Source: Tenacibaculum maritimum NCIMB 2154
Lineage (GTDB): Bacteria > Bacteroidota > Bacteroidia > Flavobacteriales > Flavobacteriaceae
Direction of reading: 5' to 3'
NCBI RefSeq assembly: GCF_900119795.1
Contig: NZ_LT634361.1
Location: 806,001-870,000 of the forward strand
Length of the DNA stretch: 64,000 nt
Shown: in pieces, positions 1 through 8,556 of the stretch
Layout: each line of letters begins with the position of its first letter
Numbering within the stretch: position 1 is the stretch's first letter
Notes under the pieces: model-generated
The model's input: the letters and a program-made list of their open reading frames with translations, nothing else
Told to the model about the DNA's origin: nothing
Database searches by the model: none
Translations under genes and position numbers: made by a program

Positions 1-1
1 T

Positions 2-532
2 TTGAAATCGGGGTTTACGATGCTCGCTTCTGAGAAAGTAAAGCCTTTTCGAGTGGCGGAATCTCCAGTGCAATTTGAATGTAAGGTGAATGAAGTAGTT
101 TCACTAGGAAATGAAGGTGGAGCAGGAAATTTGGTGATTTGTGAGGTGATTAAATTACATATTAGTAAATCAGTTTTGAATGAAGATGGAGCAATCGATC
201 AGCATAAAATAGATCTAGTTTCTCGTGCTGGAGGAAGTTATTATTCTAGAGCAAAAGAAGGCTTTTTCGAAATACCCAAGCCTATTTCAACAATGGGAAT
301 AGGTGTTGATGCGATTCCTGAAGAGATTAGAAATAGTGAAGTGCTAACAGGAAACAATCTAGGGATGTTAGGAAATGTAGAGGAACTCCCTTCAGAAGAA
401 GCTGTTAATAACTTTGCAAAACTGAATCCTGAATTTATGGGGATAGAACCCGCAAAAAGGCATACATTTGCACAAGGATTTTTAAAAAAGAACGATGTAG
501 AAAGTGCCTGGAAAGTACTTTTAATTAAATAG
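2..532 (+). CDS. Flavin reductase family protein, C-terminal part (5' end outside window)
   Basis: The reading frame is open from the window edge and encodes about 176 residues. They match, from memory of the family, the C-terminal part of the FMN-binding flavin reductase-like (DIM6/NTAB) proteins of flavobacteria, which are about 290 aa long. Recognisable blocks are SPVQFECKV, EGGAGNLVICEV, DQHKIDLV and the Y-S-R-A segment followed by FEIPKP. Such proteins bind FMN in the cytosol, and their substrate is usually unknown. The N-terminal FMN-binding half lies upstream of the window, so the TTG at base 2 is not a real start. The DUF3127 gene follows after 9 bp in the same direction and is probably cotranscribed. 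Confidence 0.8.
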   Translation: MKSGFTMLASEKVKPFRVAESPVQFECKVNEVVSLGNEGGAGNLVICEVIKLHISKSVLNEDGAIDQHKIDLVSRAGGSYYSRAKEGFFEIPKPISTMGIGVDAIPEEIRNSEVLTGNNLGMLGNVEELPSEEAVNNFAKLNPEFMGIEPAKRHTFAQGFLKKNDVESAWKVLLIK

Positions 533-541
533 ATTAAGAAT

Positions 542-907
542 ATGGAAGTTATAGGGAAGATCAAATTAATAAACCCAGAGCAAACATTTGGTAATAACGG
601 GTTTAGAAAACGTGAGATGGTAGTAACTACCGATGAGCAATATCCACAAATGATATTGATAGAGTTTGTGCAAGACAAATGTGATTTATTGAACAGTTAT
701 GCAGTAGGTCAAGATGTAAAGGTGTCTATTAACTTAAGAGGTAGGGAGTGGATTAATCCAGAAGGAGTGGCTAAATATTTTAACTCAGTCCAAGGATGGA
801 GAATTGAAAACTTAGCGCAAGCAGCTCCACAAAATATACCTCCTGTAGATCAGTTTCAACCAGCTCCAGATTTAAATTCTAGTGAGCCAGATGATTTACC
901 TTTCTAA
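542..907 (+). CDS. DUF3127 domain protein
   Basis: A 121-residue soluble protein. Residues 1-90 (MEVIGKIKLINPEQTFG, FRKREMVVTTDEQYPQ, FVQDKCDLL) match the DUF3127 family of Bacteroidetes, a small beta-rich domain likened to OB-fold single-strand DNA-binding proteins. The tail from about residue 95 is Pro/Gln-rich and ends acidic (SSEPDDLPF), which resembles the acidic C-terminal tip of SSB proteins. A nucleic-acid role is therefore plausible but not shown. It follows the flavin reductase gene closely and is closed by a strong hairpin terminator. Confidence 0.75.
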   Translation: MEVIGKIKLINPEQTFGNNGFRKREMVVTTDEQYPQMILIEFVQDKCDLLNSYAVGQDVKVSINLRGREWINPEGVAKYFNSVQGWRIENLAQAAPQNIPPVDQFQPAPDLNSSEPDDLPF

Positions 908-931
908 AGAAAAAAGCTATCAAATGAATAT

Positions 932-973
932 AAAACAAAAGCGCGAAATTTTTAAGTTTCGCGCTTTTGTTTT
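932..973. terminator. Bidirectional intrinsic terminator
   Basis: A perfect 17-bp inverted repeat (arms 932-948 and 957-973, GCGCGAAA core, 8-nt loop) is flanked by A-runs and T-runs. It lies between convergent genes and can end transcription from both sides. Confidence 0.9.
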
Positions 974-989
974 AGGTAGAAAAAAGTAA

Positions 990-1232
990 TCAACTTTCTT
1001 TTTTGGCAGGCATTGGCCCTCGTAAATGGATGATAAGTCCGTTTAAAAAGTTACGTAAAATTTGATCCCCGCATTCCATATATTTTGGATGGTCTTCTTT
1101 TCTGAAAAAGGCTCCCAATTCACCTTTAGTTACTTTAAAATCGACTAAAGCGCAGATTTCTATAATATCAGTATCACGCAATTTATGCGCAACACGAAGT
1201 TTTTTAAAAATATCATTATTTGTTAATCCCAT
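990..1232 (-). CDS. DUF1456 family protein (single-repeat form)
   Basis: An 80-residue protein with the DUF1456 signature: N-terminal TNNDIFKKLRVAHKLRD, then FKVTKGELGAFFRKEDHPKY and a C-terminal LRNFLNGLI helix. The E. coli relative YehS has about 150 aa and two copies of this helical unit; here there is one. Function is unknown. It lies 19 bp downstream of the VTT membrane protein gene on the same strand and may share its transcript. It ends at the bidirectional hairpin. Confidence 0.75.
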   Translation of the reverse strand: MGLTNNDIFKKLRVAHKLRDTDIIEICALVDFKVTKGELGAFFRKEDHPKYMECGDQILRNFLNGLIIHLRGPMPAKKES

Positions 1233-1251
1233 GCGATAAAGATAGTATTAT

Positions 1252-1872
1252 TTAGTTAACAACCTTAAAAATAGCCCAAGCATAGATCGCAAAGCGTAAA
1301 AATCGGAATAACCCAAATAAAACCACCCCTTTTAAAGGATACTTTATCATTCCTCCCGCCATGCAAGTAATTGAAAAAGGGATAGGGAGCAAAGCACCTA
1401 CAATGATCAAAAAGCCTCCCCATTTACTAGTGTTTTTTAAGTTTTTAGCCATTTTGACTTCTAAATATTCTTTTACAGATGGAATTTTTAGAGCAGCTTT
1501 TCCTATAAAATAGGATAGGATACCCCCAGTATATGATAGGGTTGCTAGTAGAGATAAATTAAGAATTGGTGCTGCGGTCTTTTTTGACCAAGCTATAAAA
1601 ATCTCTGGAGGAATCAATCCGAGTAATGTTTCAGAAATAAAAAAGGTAGTTAAAATACCAAAGCGAGAAAAAGTTTCAGTAATACTTTGTAGCCCGTCAT
1701 TAATATTATATACGTAGTTATTAAATAAAACAAGTCCAACTACAACAATGACAACAGGCCAAAAAGCTTTTTTGAGGCTTTCCCAAATAAACATATAAAA
1801 ACCAGTTCTGGCGTAGTAATTATGTAAAAGTTTTGCTTTTTCTTTTTGTGATTTTTTTCTCTTTTGGGCCAT
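1252..1872 (-). CDS. VTT/SNARE-associated (DedA-like) inner-membrane protein
   Basis: A 206-residue membrane protein. A Lys-rich cytoplasmic N-terminus is followed by a TM helix (about 36-52, WPVVIVVVGLVLF). A VTT-type core comes next, with re-entrant-like segments (ISETLLGLIPPEIFIAW, about 80-95), Gly-rich helices (YTGGILSYFIGKAAL) and a final block with the family-typical G-P-x-P pattern (GALLPIPFSITCMAGG, about 160-175). DedA/VTT proteins are thought to be lipid scramblases or transporters. The start gives a typical basic N-terminus. The 76 bp to the next gene upstream allow its own promoter. Confidence 0.75.
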   Translation of the reverse strand: MAQKRKKSQKEKAKLLHNYYARTGFYMFIWESLKKAFWPVVIVVVGLVLFNNYVYNINDGLQSITETFSRFGILTTFFISETLLGLIPPEIFIAWSKKTAAPILNLSLLATLSYTGGILSYFIGKAALKIPSVKEYLEVKMAKNLKNTSKWGGFLIIVGALLPIPFSITCMAGGMIKYPLKGVVLFGLFRFLRFAIYAWAIFKVVN

Positions 1873-1948
1873 TAAAATTAATTTTCTTTAAAAATAAGTG
1901 AACAAAGGTAGTTACTCAATAATTATAAATCAAAAAATAAATCGTTAA

Positions 1949-3505
1949 TTAAATGTTAGAGGTTGCAGCTTCTGCACATCGTTCTCCATCCATAGCGGCA
2001 GATATAATTCCACCTGCATATCCACCTCCTTCTCCACAAGGGAATAATCCTTGTATTTGTGGATGTTCTAAGTTTTCTTTTCTAGGAATATTTACGGGAG
2101 AAGAGGTTCTTGATTCTACCCCTATGATATTTGCTTCTGAAGTATAGTATCCGTGCATTTTTTTACCAAAAGCAGCAAATCCTTTTCGAAGCCTACCGCC
2201 AATTATTTTAGGTAATATAGAGTGTAGTGGGGCAGCATTTAACCCAGGTTGGTAAGAGGTTTCATTTAAAGAGTTAGAGATCTTTCCTTCTACAAAATCT
2301 GTAAGTCTTTGTGCAGGAGCTACCTGACTCTTTCCTCCAGCATTAAAAGCTAGTTTTTCCAAATCTCGTTGAAATTCTAAACCTTTAAAAACACCATGTT
2401 TTTCATATTTTGGAAGGTCTTTATCAACGTCAATTTCAACAACAATACCTGAATTTGCAAACTTGTTATTTCTTCTTGAAGGAGACATTCCGTTTACTAC
2501 GACTTCGCCATTTGAGGTAGCAGCAGGAACGATAAATCCGCCAGGGCACATGCAGAAAGAGTACACGCCTCTGTTTCTTACTTGATGCACCAAGCTATAA
2601 GCTGCTGCTGGAAGCAATGCATCCCTTTGTCCTGTGCAACTATATTGAATTTGATCTATAATTTCTTGTGGGTGCTCTACGCGAACCCCCATTGCAAATG
2701 ATTTAGCTTTTAAAGCAATATTCTTTCTATGTAAAAGTTCATAAATATCCCTTGAAGAATGACCAGTAGCCAAGATTACCGCATTAACCTCCATTTCACG
2801 CCCATCTTTTAATTGAATTGCTCTAAGCTTATTATCTTGTATGTTAAAATCAGTAACTCTGCTTTCAAAATGAATTTGTCCGCCATATTTTAAGATGTTT
2901 TCACGGATATTTTGAATGATTTTTGGCAACTTATTAGTTCCAATATGAGGATGAGCATCCATTAAAATTTGTTCGGTAGCGCCATGATACACAAGATTTT
3001 CAAAAATTCTCCGAACATCGCCACGTTTTAAACTACGGGTATATAGTTTTCCGTCTGAATAGGTTCCAGCACCACCTTCGCCAAAGCAGTAATTAGAATC
3101 TTCATTGACATCATGAAATTGATTAATAGCGCGTAAGTCTCTCCGTCTATCTTGCACGTTTTTGCCCCGCTCTAACACGATGGGCTTATAACCTAGTTCA
3201 ATACAGCGGAGAGCAGCATACATTCCAGCGGGACCAAAGCCAACGATGTGTATTTCTTTGGCCTTAGAAACATCTTTGTAGTCAAAAACATAATCAGGTG
3301 TATCAGGCAGAGTTTCATTAATATATACAGCAACCTTGTAGTTAAATATAGTTTCTTTTTTACGAGCATCTATAGATTTACGTAATATTTTAATGCCTGT
3401 AATTTCAGAAGCTGCTATTTTTAATTTTTTGGCAGCTTTCCATTTTAAAATATTCTCTTTTCTTTCTTCTATTAAATTTACTCGGAGCTGAAGTTCTTTT
3501 ACCAT
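1949..3505 (-). CDS. NAD(P)/FAD-dependent oxidoreductase (COG2509-type dehydrogenase)
   Basis: A 518-residue flavoprotein. The first about 80 residues are a small alpha/beta domain typical of this group. The FAD dinucleotide-binding loop is GFGPAG at 89-94 (HIVGFGPAGMYAALRC), followed by an acidic end to the second strand (VLERG). A middle motif (ATGHSSRDIYELL) and the C-terminal FAD contact (LFPCGEGGGYAGGI, near 490) complete the set. This family is widespread, and its substrate is not established. The start ATG at 3503-3505 sits 34 bp from the divergent region before aat. Full length is preserved. Confidence 0.85.
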   Translation of the reverse strand: MVKELQLRVNLIEERKENILKWKAAKKLKIAASEITGIKILRKSIDARKKETIFNYKVAVYINETLPDTPDYVFDYKDVSKAKEIHIVGFGPAGMYAALRCIELGYKPIVLERGKNVQDRRRDLRAINQFHDVNEDSNYCFGEGGAGTYSDGKLYTRSLKRGDVRRIFENLVYHGATEQILMDAHPHIGTNKLPKIIQNIRENILKYGGQIHFESRVTDFNIQDNKLRAIQLKDGREMEVNAVILATGHSSRDIYELLHRKNIALKAKSFAMGVRVEHPQEIIDQIQYSCTGQRDALLPAAAYSLVHQVRNRGVYSFCMCPGGFIVPAATSNGEVVVNGMSPSRRNNKFANSGIVVEIDVDKDLPKYEKHGVFKGLEFQRDLEKLAFNAGGKSQVAPAQRLTDFVEGKISNSLNETSYQPGLNAAPLHSILPKIIGGRLRKGFAAFGKKMHGYYTSEANIIGVESRTSSPVNIPRKENLEHPQIQGLFPCGEGGGYAGGIISAAMDGERCAEAATSNI

Positions 3506-3677
3506 GTTACAAAATTATGCAAATTTTAGTTGATTCGTTTTGTTTATTTTAGCAAAACAAACAAAGTTCAAGGAACTTTTGTTACTATTGAGTATAAACC
3601 CTTGGGCTTTAGTTTTTTTTGTATATTTTCTTATAAAGGAGTTACGTGTTAAAAACGTTTTTAGTAATATTTGTTTT

Positions 3678-4301
3678 ATGATTTGGTTAAGTAAAGAAAT
3701 TGTATTCCCTCCGCACGAAGTAGCTAATGAGGATGGACTTATAGCTTTGGGAGGTGATTTATCTGTACAACGGTTGATTTGTGCTTATTCAAATGGTATT
3801 TTTCCTTGGTATAATGAAGGGGAGCCGATTGTTTGGTATAGTCCTCCAGAAAGAATGGTATTATTTCCAGAAGAGATTAGAGTTTCTAAATCTATGAGAA
3901 AGGTATTACGAGATACTTCTTTTATAATAACTGAAAATAAAGCATTTAAGGAGGTAATTCATAAATGCAAGCATATAAGTAGAAAAGGAGAGCTGGGTAC
4001 TTGGATTACGGATGAAATGGAAGAAGCTTATGTTCATTTATATCTGAAAGGAATAGCTAAATCTATTGAAATTTGGTTAAATGATGAGCTCGTAGGGGGT
4101 TTGTATGGAGTTGATTTAGGGAATGGTGTTTTTTGTGGAGAAAGTATGTTTAGTCATGTGAGTAATATGAGTAAGGTCGCTTTTATTCACTTAGCGATAA
4201 ATGGAGGGTATCGTTTGATAGATTGCCAAGTGTATAATGATCATTTGGCTAGTTTAGGAGCTCGCGAAATAAATAGAGATTCTTTTTTGAGGATGTTATA
4301 G
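3678..4301 (+). CDS. aat: Leucyl/phenylalanyl-tRNA-protein transferase
   Basis: The enzyme adds Leu or Phe from charged tRNA to proteins with N-terminal Arg or Lys, marking them for ClpAP under the N-end rule. Diagnostic blocks are ANEDGLIALGGDLS, AYSNGIFPWY, WYSPPERMVLFP, GTWITDEM and VGGLYGVDLGNGVFCGESMFS. The open frame extends upstream to 3540, but residues before MIWLSKEIVFPP are hydrophobic and not family-like. I place the start at ATG 3678, giving 207 aa, the usual length. It is a single-gene unit, divergent from the FAD oxidoreductase and closed by its own terminator. Confidence 0.92.
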   Translation: MIWLSKEIVFPPHEVANEDGLIALGGDLSVQRLICAYSNGIFPWYNEGEPIVWYSPPERMVLFPEEIRVSKSMRKVLRDTSFIITENKAFKEVIHKCKHISRKGELGTWITDEMEEAYVHLYLKGIAKSIEIWLNDELVGGLYGVDLGNGVFCGESMFSHVSNMSKVAFIHLAINGGYRLIDCQVYNDHLASLGAREINRDSFLRML

Positions 4302-4320
4302 CAACAGTTTACTATAAAAA

Positions 4321-4358
4321 AAACTTGGAGCTTATAACAGCTCCAAGTTTACTTTTTT
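4321..4358. terminator. Intrinsic terminator between aat and tssC
   Basis: Arms 4321-4332 (AAACTTGGAGCT) and 4339-4350 form a perfect 12-bp stem with a 6-nt loop, followed by a T-run and preceded by an A-run. It serves the convergent aat (+) and tssC (-) genes. Confidence 0.9.
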
Positions 4359-4363
4359 TGATA

Positions 4364-5731
4364 TTAGCCTTCTTGCTTATATTCACTGTGCCATACAGCT
4401 TCCTCTGGACCATCACCTTTGTGACCATCTAGTTGAATAACAAAGCTTTTTGCAGGAAAATAAGGAGTGATATGAATATCTAGCAATACCCTATCTTTTT
4501 GATTAGGATCTTGTTCTATTTTCATTACTTTAAATCGTTCGATTAGTTTAGTAGGACCTTGAATACTGTCTAAGAATTTTACAATTTGGCTTCTTAAGTC
4601 AGATTCTGTTCTGGTGGTCCAGTTTTCAAATGCACGTCTATTTAAAAAGTCAAATAACACTTTCGTGATATAGTCAAAAACGCGTACTACAGAATAAGTT
4701 TGCAACCCTAAATTGTCACCATTAAATAAAGTCTTAGCAGAAAAAGCCATTACCTTACTATACTCATTAACCATCGGTACGAGCCCCATTTTTTCAAGTT
4801 CTGAAATTTCGCTCTTTTTTAGGTCAAAACGAACACTTTCTACTTCATTGATACCTCCAAACTTTTTACCAGCAACTACTTGAGACATTAAGGTGTTGTA
4901 TATTTTACCAGCTAAAGCAGAAGAAGGTGGAACGTATAGGTTTTCTTCTTCTCCTACGATATCATTTCTCTTTCTACCTAATAACCAATTACAAGTCATT
5001 AAAGTATTTGATTTAAATACATCACCAGCAGTATGGTTTGCATTGAAGAAAATATCGACAACATCATCAGGAGTTTCTAAGTTTTGGAAATCCGTTAATA
5101 AAGTTGCTTTATTTTCATGAGCTACTTTAGACCATTTATCTAATACTGCATTAGAACCTAAATAGCCAGGAACTACTAACAAAGAATAATTTTTTCTTAA
5201 ATCAAGTCGATCAAAGTTTTGCTTTAATTCATTACTAACATAATCAATAAATAAAGTGTTATCTAAATCTTTTAATTGATCGATATCAGCATTAACAATA
5301 GTGATATTTTTTACTTTGTCACTTTCTGTATTTTTATAGAAAAGAGCAACAGATCTGTAAGATGTTTCTAGTTCGTTAGTACGTTCTAATGCTTGTTTTA
5401 AGTTAGCGTTTAATGTTTCTTCAGCTTTTAATGCCTTATTTTTGGCAATATCACGCATTTTTTCAACATCAGCATTATTTTTTAACAAATCTAACCAAAC
5501 AGATAAACGATTGATCAACGTTTTTCTTTCGTTATTCCATTGTGCATCAGTTAAAAATATATTTCTTCTAGCTTTTCTATTAGGGTTTAGGTTAGAATAA
5601 CCATCGATCATATTTTCTAAAAAAGAAAAACCACCGTATTCTTTTAAAAGATCTAATACGCTAGAAGCATCTTGTACTAGCTGTTCTGATTGAGTTTTTG
5701 TTGACTTTTGCGCTTGAGTTTTTGTTGACAT
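4364..5731 (-). CDS. tssC: T6SS contractile sheath large subunit TssC
   Basis: A 455-residue protein of the Bacteroidetes TssC family (DUF5458 type in older naming). With TssB it builds the contractile sheath that drives the Hcp tube outward. Recognisable parts are FLENMIDGYSNLNPNRKAR near the N-terminus, LLVVPGYLGSNAVLDKW in the middle, and the C-terminal PTKLIERFKVM...DIHITPYFPAKSFVIQLDGHKGD. It lies 19 bp downstream of tssB on the same strand. Subtype-iii sheath genes are often placed apart from, and divergent to, the baseplate genes, as here. Confidence 0.92.
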   Translation of the reverse strand: MSTKTQAQKSTKTQSEQLVQDASSVLDLLKEYGGFSFLENMIDGYSNLNPNRKARRNIFLTDAQWNNERKTLINRLSVWLDLLKNNADVEKMRDIAKNKALKAEETLNANLKQALERTNELETSYRSVALFYKNTESDKVKNITIVNADIDQLKDLDNTLFIDYVSNELKQNFDRLDLRKNYSLLVVPGYLGSNAVLDKWSKVAHENKATLLTDFQNLETPDDVVDIFFNANHTAGDVFKSNTLMTCNWLLGRKRNDIVGEEENLYVPPSSALAGKIYNTLMSQVVAGKKFGGINEVESVRFDLKKSEISELEKMGLVPMVNEYSKVMAFSAKTLFNGDNLGLQTYSVVRVFDYITKVLFDFLNRRAFENWTTRTESDLRSQIVKFLDSIQGPTKLIERFKVMKIEQDPNQKDRVLLDIHITPYFPAKSFVIQLDGHKGDGPEEAVWHSEYKQEG

Positions 5732-5750
5732 AGCTTAATTAGTTTTTAGA

Positions 5751-6206
5751 TTAGTTATTTGCTTGTTTGATTTCTTCGATAGAATTCTCAAGCATTTGCA
5801 CAATTGCATTTCTGGTATCAGGATTTTCCAAAGCTTTTAGTAGCGCTCTATTAGAAGATAGCTGACGAGAAATTTTCATGTTTTGTTCTTTTTCAACGTC
5901 TAATTTACTCAAAAAGTCACTATTTTCTTTTATTTTCTTAGCATCAAAATCTCCGAGATTATTAAAAGACATCGTCTCCTTAACTTCGGCTCCATTTTCA
6001 TCTTTGTGTTCAAGTTGAACTGTTGGAGAAAATTTTTCAAAGACATCCTCAACTGTTTGCAAGCCGTAAATAGCCTCAGGAGTAACAGGAGCTTTGTCTG
6101 TTAATTTTTGAATTAGAAGGGTGCGGTTTGATGGGATGTCAGCGATTGATTCATTAGCATCCACTTTAACTTCATTACCACCAATACCGTAATTGTACAT
6201 TGCCAT
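5751..6206 (-). CDS. tssB: T6SS contractile sheath small subunit TssB
   Basis: A 151-residue TssB of the subtype-iii form, beginning MAMYNYGIGGNEVKVDANES. The middle (FEKFSPTVQLEHKDENG followed by MSFNNLGDFDAKKI) carries the TssB core that pairs with TssC. The C-terminal helix (NSDFLSKLDVEKEQNMKIS and onward) fits the sheath-assembly coiled region. It is the first gene of the minus-strand unit and is divergent from tssE across 143 bp, so both promoters must lie in that gap. Confidence 0.92.
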   Translation of the reverse strand: MAMYNYGIGGNEVKVDANESIADIPSNRTLLIQKLTDKAPVTPEAIYGLQTVEDVFEKFSPTVQLEHKDENGAEVKETMSFNNLGDFDAKKIKENSDFLSKLDVEKEQNMKISRQLSSNRALLKALENPDTRNAIVQMLENSIEEIKQANN

Positions 6207-6349
6207 AATAATTTTTTTTTAAGGGTTAAATATTAAATATATAGAATTTTTCCTGTACGAATGTATAGAATAATTTCTAGATAAAAAAAATATATTTAGC
6301 ATATGTTCTTGTTTTTTTTTACTAAATTACTCCGAAATTTTAATGAAAA
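6207..6349. promoter_or_regulatory. Divergent promoter region between tssB and tssE
   Basis: A 143-bp strongly AT-rich gap separates the two divergent T6SS operons. On the minus strand TACATTCG (around 6265) is one mismatch from the Bacteroidetes -7 box TAnnTTTG, but no good -33 TTTG accompanies it. That promoters lie here is inferred from gene orientation; the exact elements are not secure. Confidence 0.45.
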
Positions 6350-6778
6350 ATGAATTACATAAAGTTACCCCTCGACTTTTCGCAGCTTACTAAAGGAATA
6401 AGCGTTGACCGATGTTCCAAAGAAGAATCCATAGCACAAAACATAATGATGATCATCACTTCCAGGTACGGTGAAATCGTAGGAAGAGAAGATTATGGTT
6501 CCGATATTTGGGAATTGGAATTTAGTCAATTGGTGAAAATAAATGAATGGGAGGAGCAGGTGAGGCTCTCTTTGGACGCTTCTATTAAGAAATATGAAGA
6601 AAGATTAAGAGATATAGAAGTAGGTGTTGTACTCTCTGAAGTAGATGATGATTTATCAAATACCAATAACTCGCAAGTAAGAAGAAAAGCAAAAATAACA
6701 ATTAATGCAGTAATGGTTGAGAATGACATACCGTTTAATTTTAGCACATTACTATATATAAGCCCCTTATCACAATAA
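6350..6778 (+). CDS. tssE: T6SS baseplate protein TssE (gp25-like)
   Basis: A 142-residue protein of the GPW/gp25 lysozyme-like family that initiates sheath polymerisation at the baseplate. Typical features are the SIAQNIMMIITSRYGEIVGREDYGSDIWELEF region (about 24-60), which holds the gp25 R-x-x-x-x-x-x-x-Y-G-S arrangement, and a helix ending in LRDIEVGVVLSE. It leads the plus-strand operon tssE-tssF-tssH-tssG, with 4 bp before tssF. Confidence 0.9.
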   Translation: MNYIKLPLDFSQLTKGISVDRCSKEESIAQNIMMIITSRYGEIVGREDYGSDIWELEFSQLVKINEWEEQVRLSLDASIKKYEERLRDIEVGVVLSEVDDDLSNTNNSQVRRKAKITINAVMVENDIPFNFSTLLYISPLSQ

Positions 6779-6782
6779 AACT

Positions 6783-8555
6783 ATGAGAAACAAAATTTTT
6801 TCAGAAATTAAAGAACGAATGCTCGATCGCTCTATGGAGCTTTGGGGAATTAAGGATACAGCTAGCATTGACCCTATTTTAGAGTTACTTATAGATGTTT
6901 TTGCATATGAAAAAGCAAAGCTTCATCAAGAAATTGAAGTGTCAGATTCACAATTACTTCATCGGCTTTCTAGGATACTGGTGAGTAACAAATGGTCGTT
7001 GCCAGCACCAGCACACGGTTTATTGAATGTATATCCTACAGAAGAATATTGCCAACTAACAGCTAAAGACCATTTTTATGTGAACAGAAGTCAGTTTGGA
7101 AAAAATACTACGAGTATTTATTTTACCTCATTGATTGATACGGAAATCATCAATGCCGCTGTTAAATGTAAGGTTTTTAAAAATGAAATTAGTTATTATG
7201 AAGATAAATATGATACCCAAAGTACTTTTTTAAATGAAGACTCGGCTATTGAAGATTATACTTGTTGGGTAGGAATCGGATTGTCAGAAGAAGTATTAGA
7301 GAGAACAAAGAATTTATCGTTGTGTGTATTATTAGAAGACCTATCGTTGTATCCTTATTTAAATACTTTAACGATACATGATGGTAAAGAAAAACCGCTA
7401 AGTTATCATAAAGGACTATCCTATAAAAAGGAAGCAAGTGAAGCACATTATTTTGAGGATGTAATGTCTTATTATAGTGATTATTTTTATACAATAGGAC
7501 TAGCGCGCGCGCAGGAATTAAAGTCAATAGAGGAACAATTTCCTAAAGGGAAGAAAGACATAGAGGGGGTGAATTATGAAGAAAAGTTACTCTGGCTAAA
7601 AATAACACTCCCAGAAGTTTTTTCATCAGCAAAAATAGAAGCAATGAAATTTGCAGTAAATACAATTCCTATAGTAAATAGGAAGAATATTTATGTACAG
7701 CATAATTTTATAACTAATGGAAAAATAGCTTCTTTACCTAGTGAAATGGAAAACTATTTTTTAAATGTAAAAGAAGTATATGATGATAAAGGAAATTTGT
7801 TGAAAAATGCATTGAAAAGTAATGAAAGTAGCTTGGAAGGAACGTATTCTCTTTATTTTGGAGATATCGAAAGGTTTGATTCAAGAAGTGCAAAAGTTTT
7901 GGTAGACAAGGTAGCTCATTTGATTAGAGAAGAAGGAAATGCTTTTGCAGCAATGAATCCAGAGAAATTAAATAAATACTTGCATGGTATTGTAGAGCGA
8001 TTGGAAGAAATAGAAGAAAAATCTATAGAAAAATTAAAGCATATAAATATTAGTAATGAAAGAGCTTTTTTATTAACCTATCCATATGAAAATACAACGA
8101 ATTACGAAATAGAATATTGGTTATCTAATGCTGAATTAGGAAATGGATTTGATGATAGTTTTGAGTTTGGGCAATATGGAACCAACTTATTTGATGTTAA
8201 AAAGGTAAAACTTTTAACGAAAACGATTGGAGGAAAAACAAGGAGAGGAGAAAGAGAGCAAATAGATAGTTTGCGATATGGATTGTTAACTAGAGAGCGA
8301 ATAGTATCTACAAAAGATGTAGAGAGCTTTATGAAGCAACAAATAGGAGCGCATATAAAACATATAACAGTAAAACCTGGAATGATGATTTCTCCAGAAA
8401 AGAAAAAAGGAATTGTAAGAACAGTAGAGGTTGTTGTTGAGCTGAAAGAATTGTTTCTATCAACATTGAATCTACAGCGCTTAAGTGCATTTTTAGAAAA
8501 AGAATTAACTCAAAAATCAATAGGGAATACCCCTTATAAAGTAATATTAAAGTGA
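6783..8555 (+). CDS. tssF: T6SS baseplate protein TssF
   Basis: A 590-residue baseplate wedge protein. The N-terminus (KERMLDRSMELWGIKD, IDPILELLIDVFAYEKAKLHQEIE, LLHRLSRILVSNKW) is the usual TssF start, followed by the segment PAPAHGLLNVYPTEE. TssF and TssG form the wedge arms that hold TssE and TssK around the VgrG hub. It is about the expected length for subtype iii. One base separates it from tssH, so translation is probably coupled. Confidence 0.9.
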   Translation: MRNKIFSEIKERMLDRSMELWGIKDTASIDPILELLIDVFAYEKAKLHQEIEVSDSQLLHRLSRILVSNKWSLPAPAHGLLNVYPTEEYCQLTAKDHFYVNRSQFGKNTTSIYFTSLIDTEIINAAVKCKVFKNEISYYEDKYDTQSTFLNEDSAIEDYTCWVGIGLSEEVLERTKNLSLCVLLEDLSLYPYLNTLTIHDGKEKPLSYHKGLSYKKEASEAHYFEDVMSYYSDYFYTIGLARAQELKSIEEQFPKGKKDIEGVNYEEKLLWLKITLPEVFSSAKIEAMKFAVNTIPIVNRKNIYVQHNFITNGKIASLPSEMENYFLNVKEVYDDKGNLLKNALKSNESSLEGTYSLYFGDIERFDSRSAKVLVDKVAHLIREEGNAFAAMNPEKLNKYLHGIVERLEEIEEKSIEKLKHINISNERAFLLTYPYENTTNYEIEYWLSNAELGNGFDDSFEFGQYGTNLFDVKKVKLLTKTIGGKTRRGEREQIDSLRYGLLTRERIVSTKDVESFMKQQIGAHIKHITVKPGMMISPEKKKGIVRTVEVVVELKELFLSTLNLQRLSAFLEKELTQKSIGNTPYKVILK

Positions 8556-8556
8556 T

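Noticed and set aside
1953..2147. Plus-strand frame opposite the FAD oxidoreductase end.
   Set aside because: Antisense to a clearly coding and conserved region; no independent support.
3540..3677. N-terminal extension of aat.
   Set aside because: The 46 extra residues are hydrophobic, unlike the family, and the internal ATG gives a normal-length enzyme.
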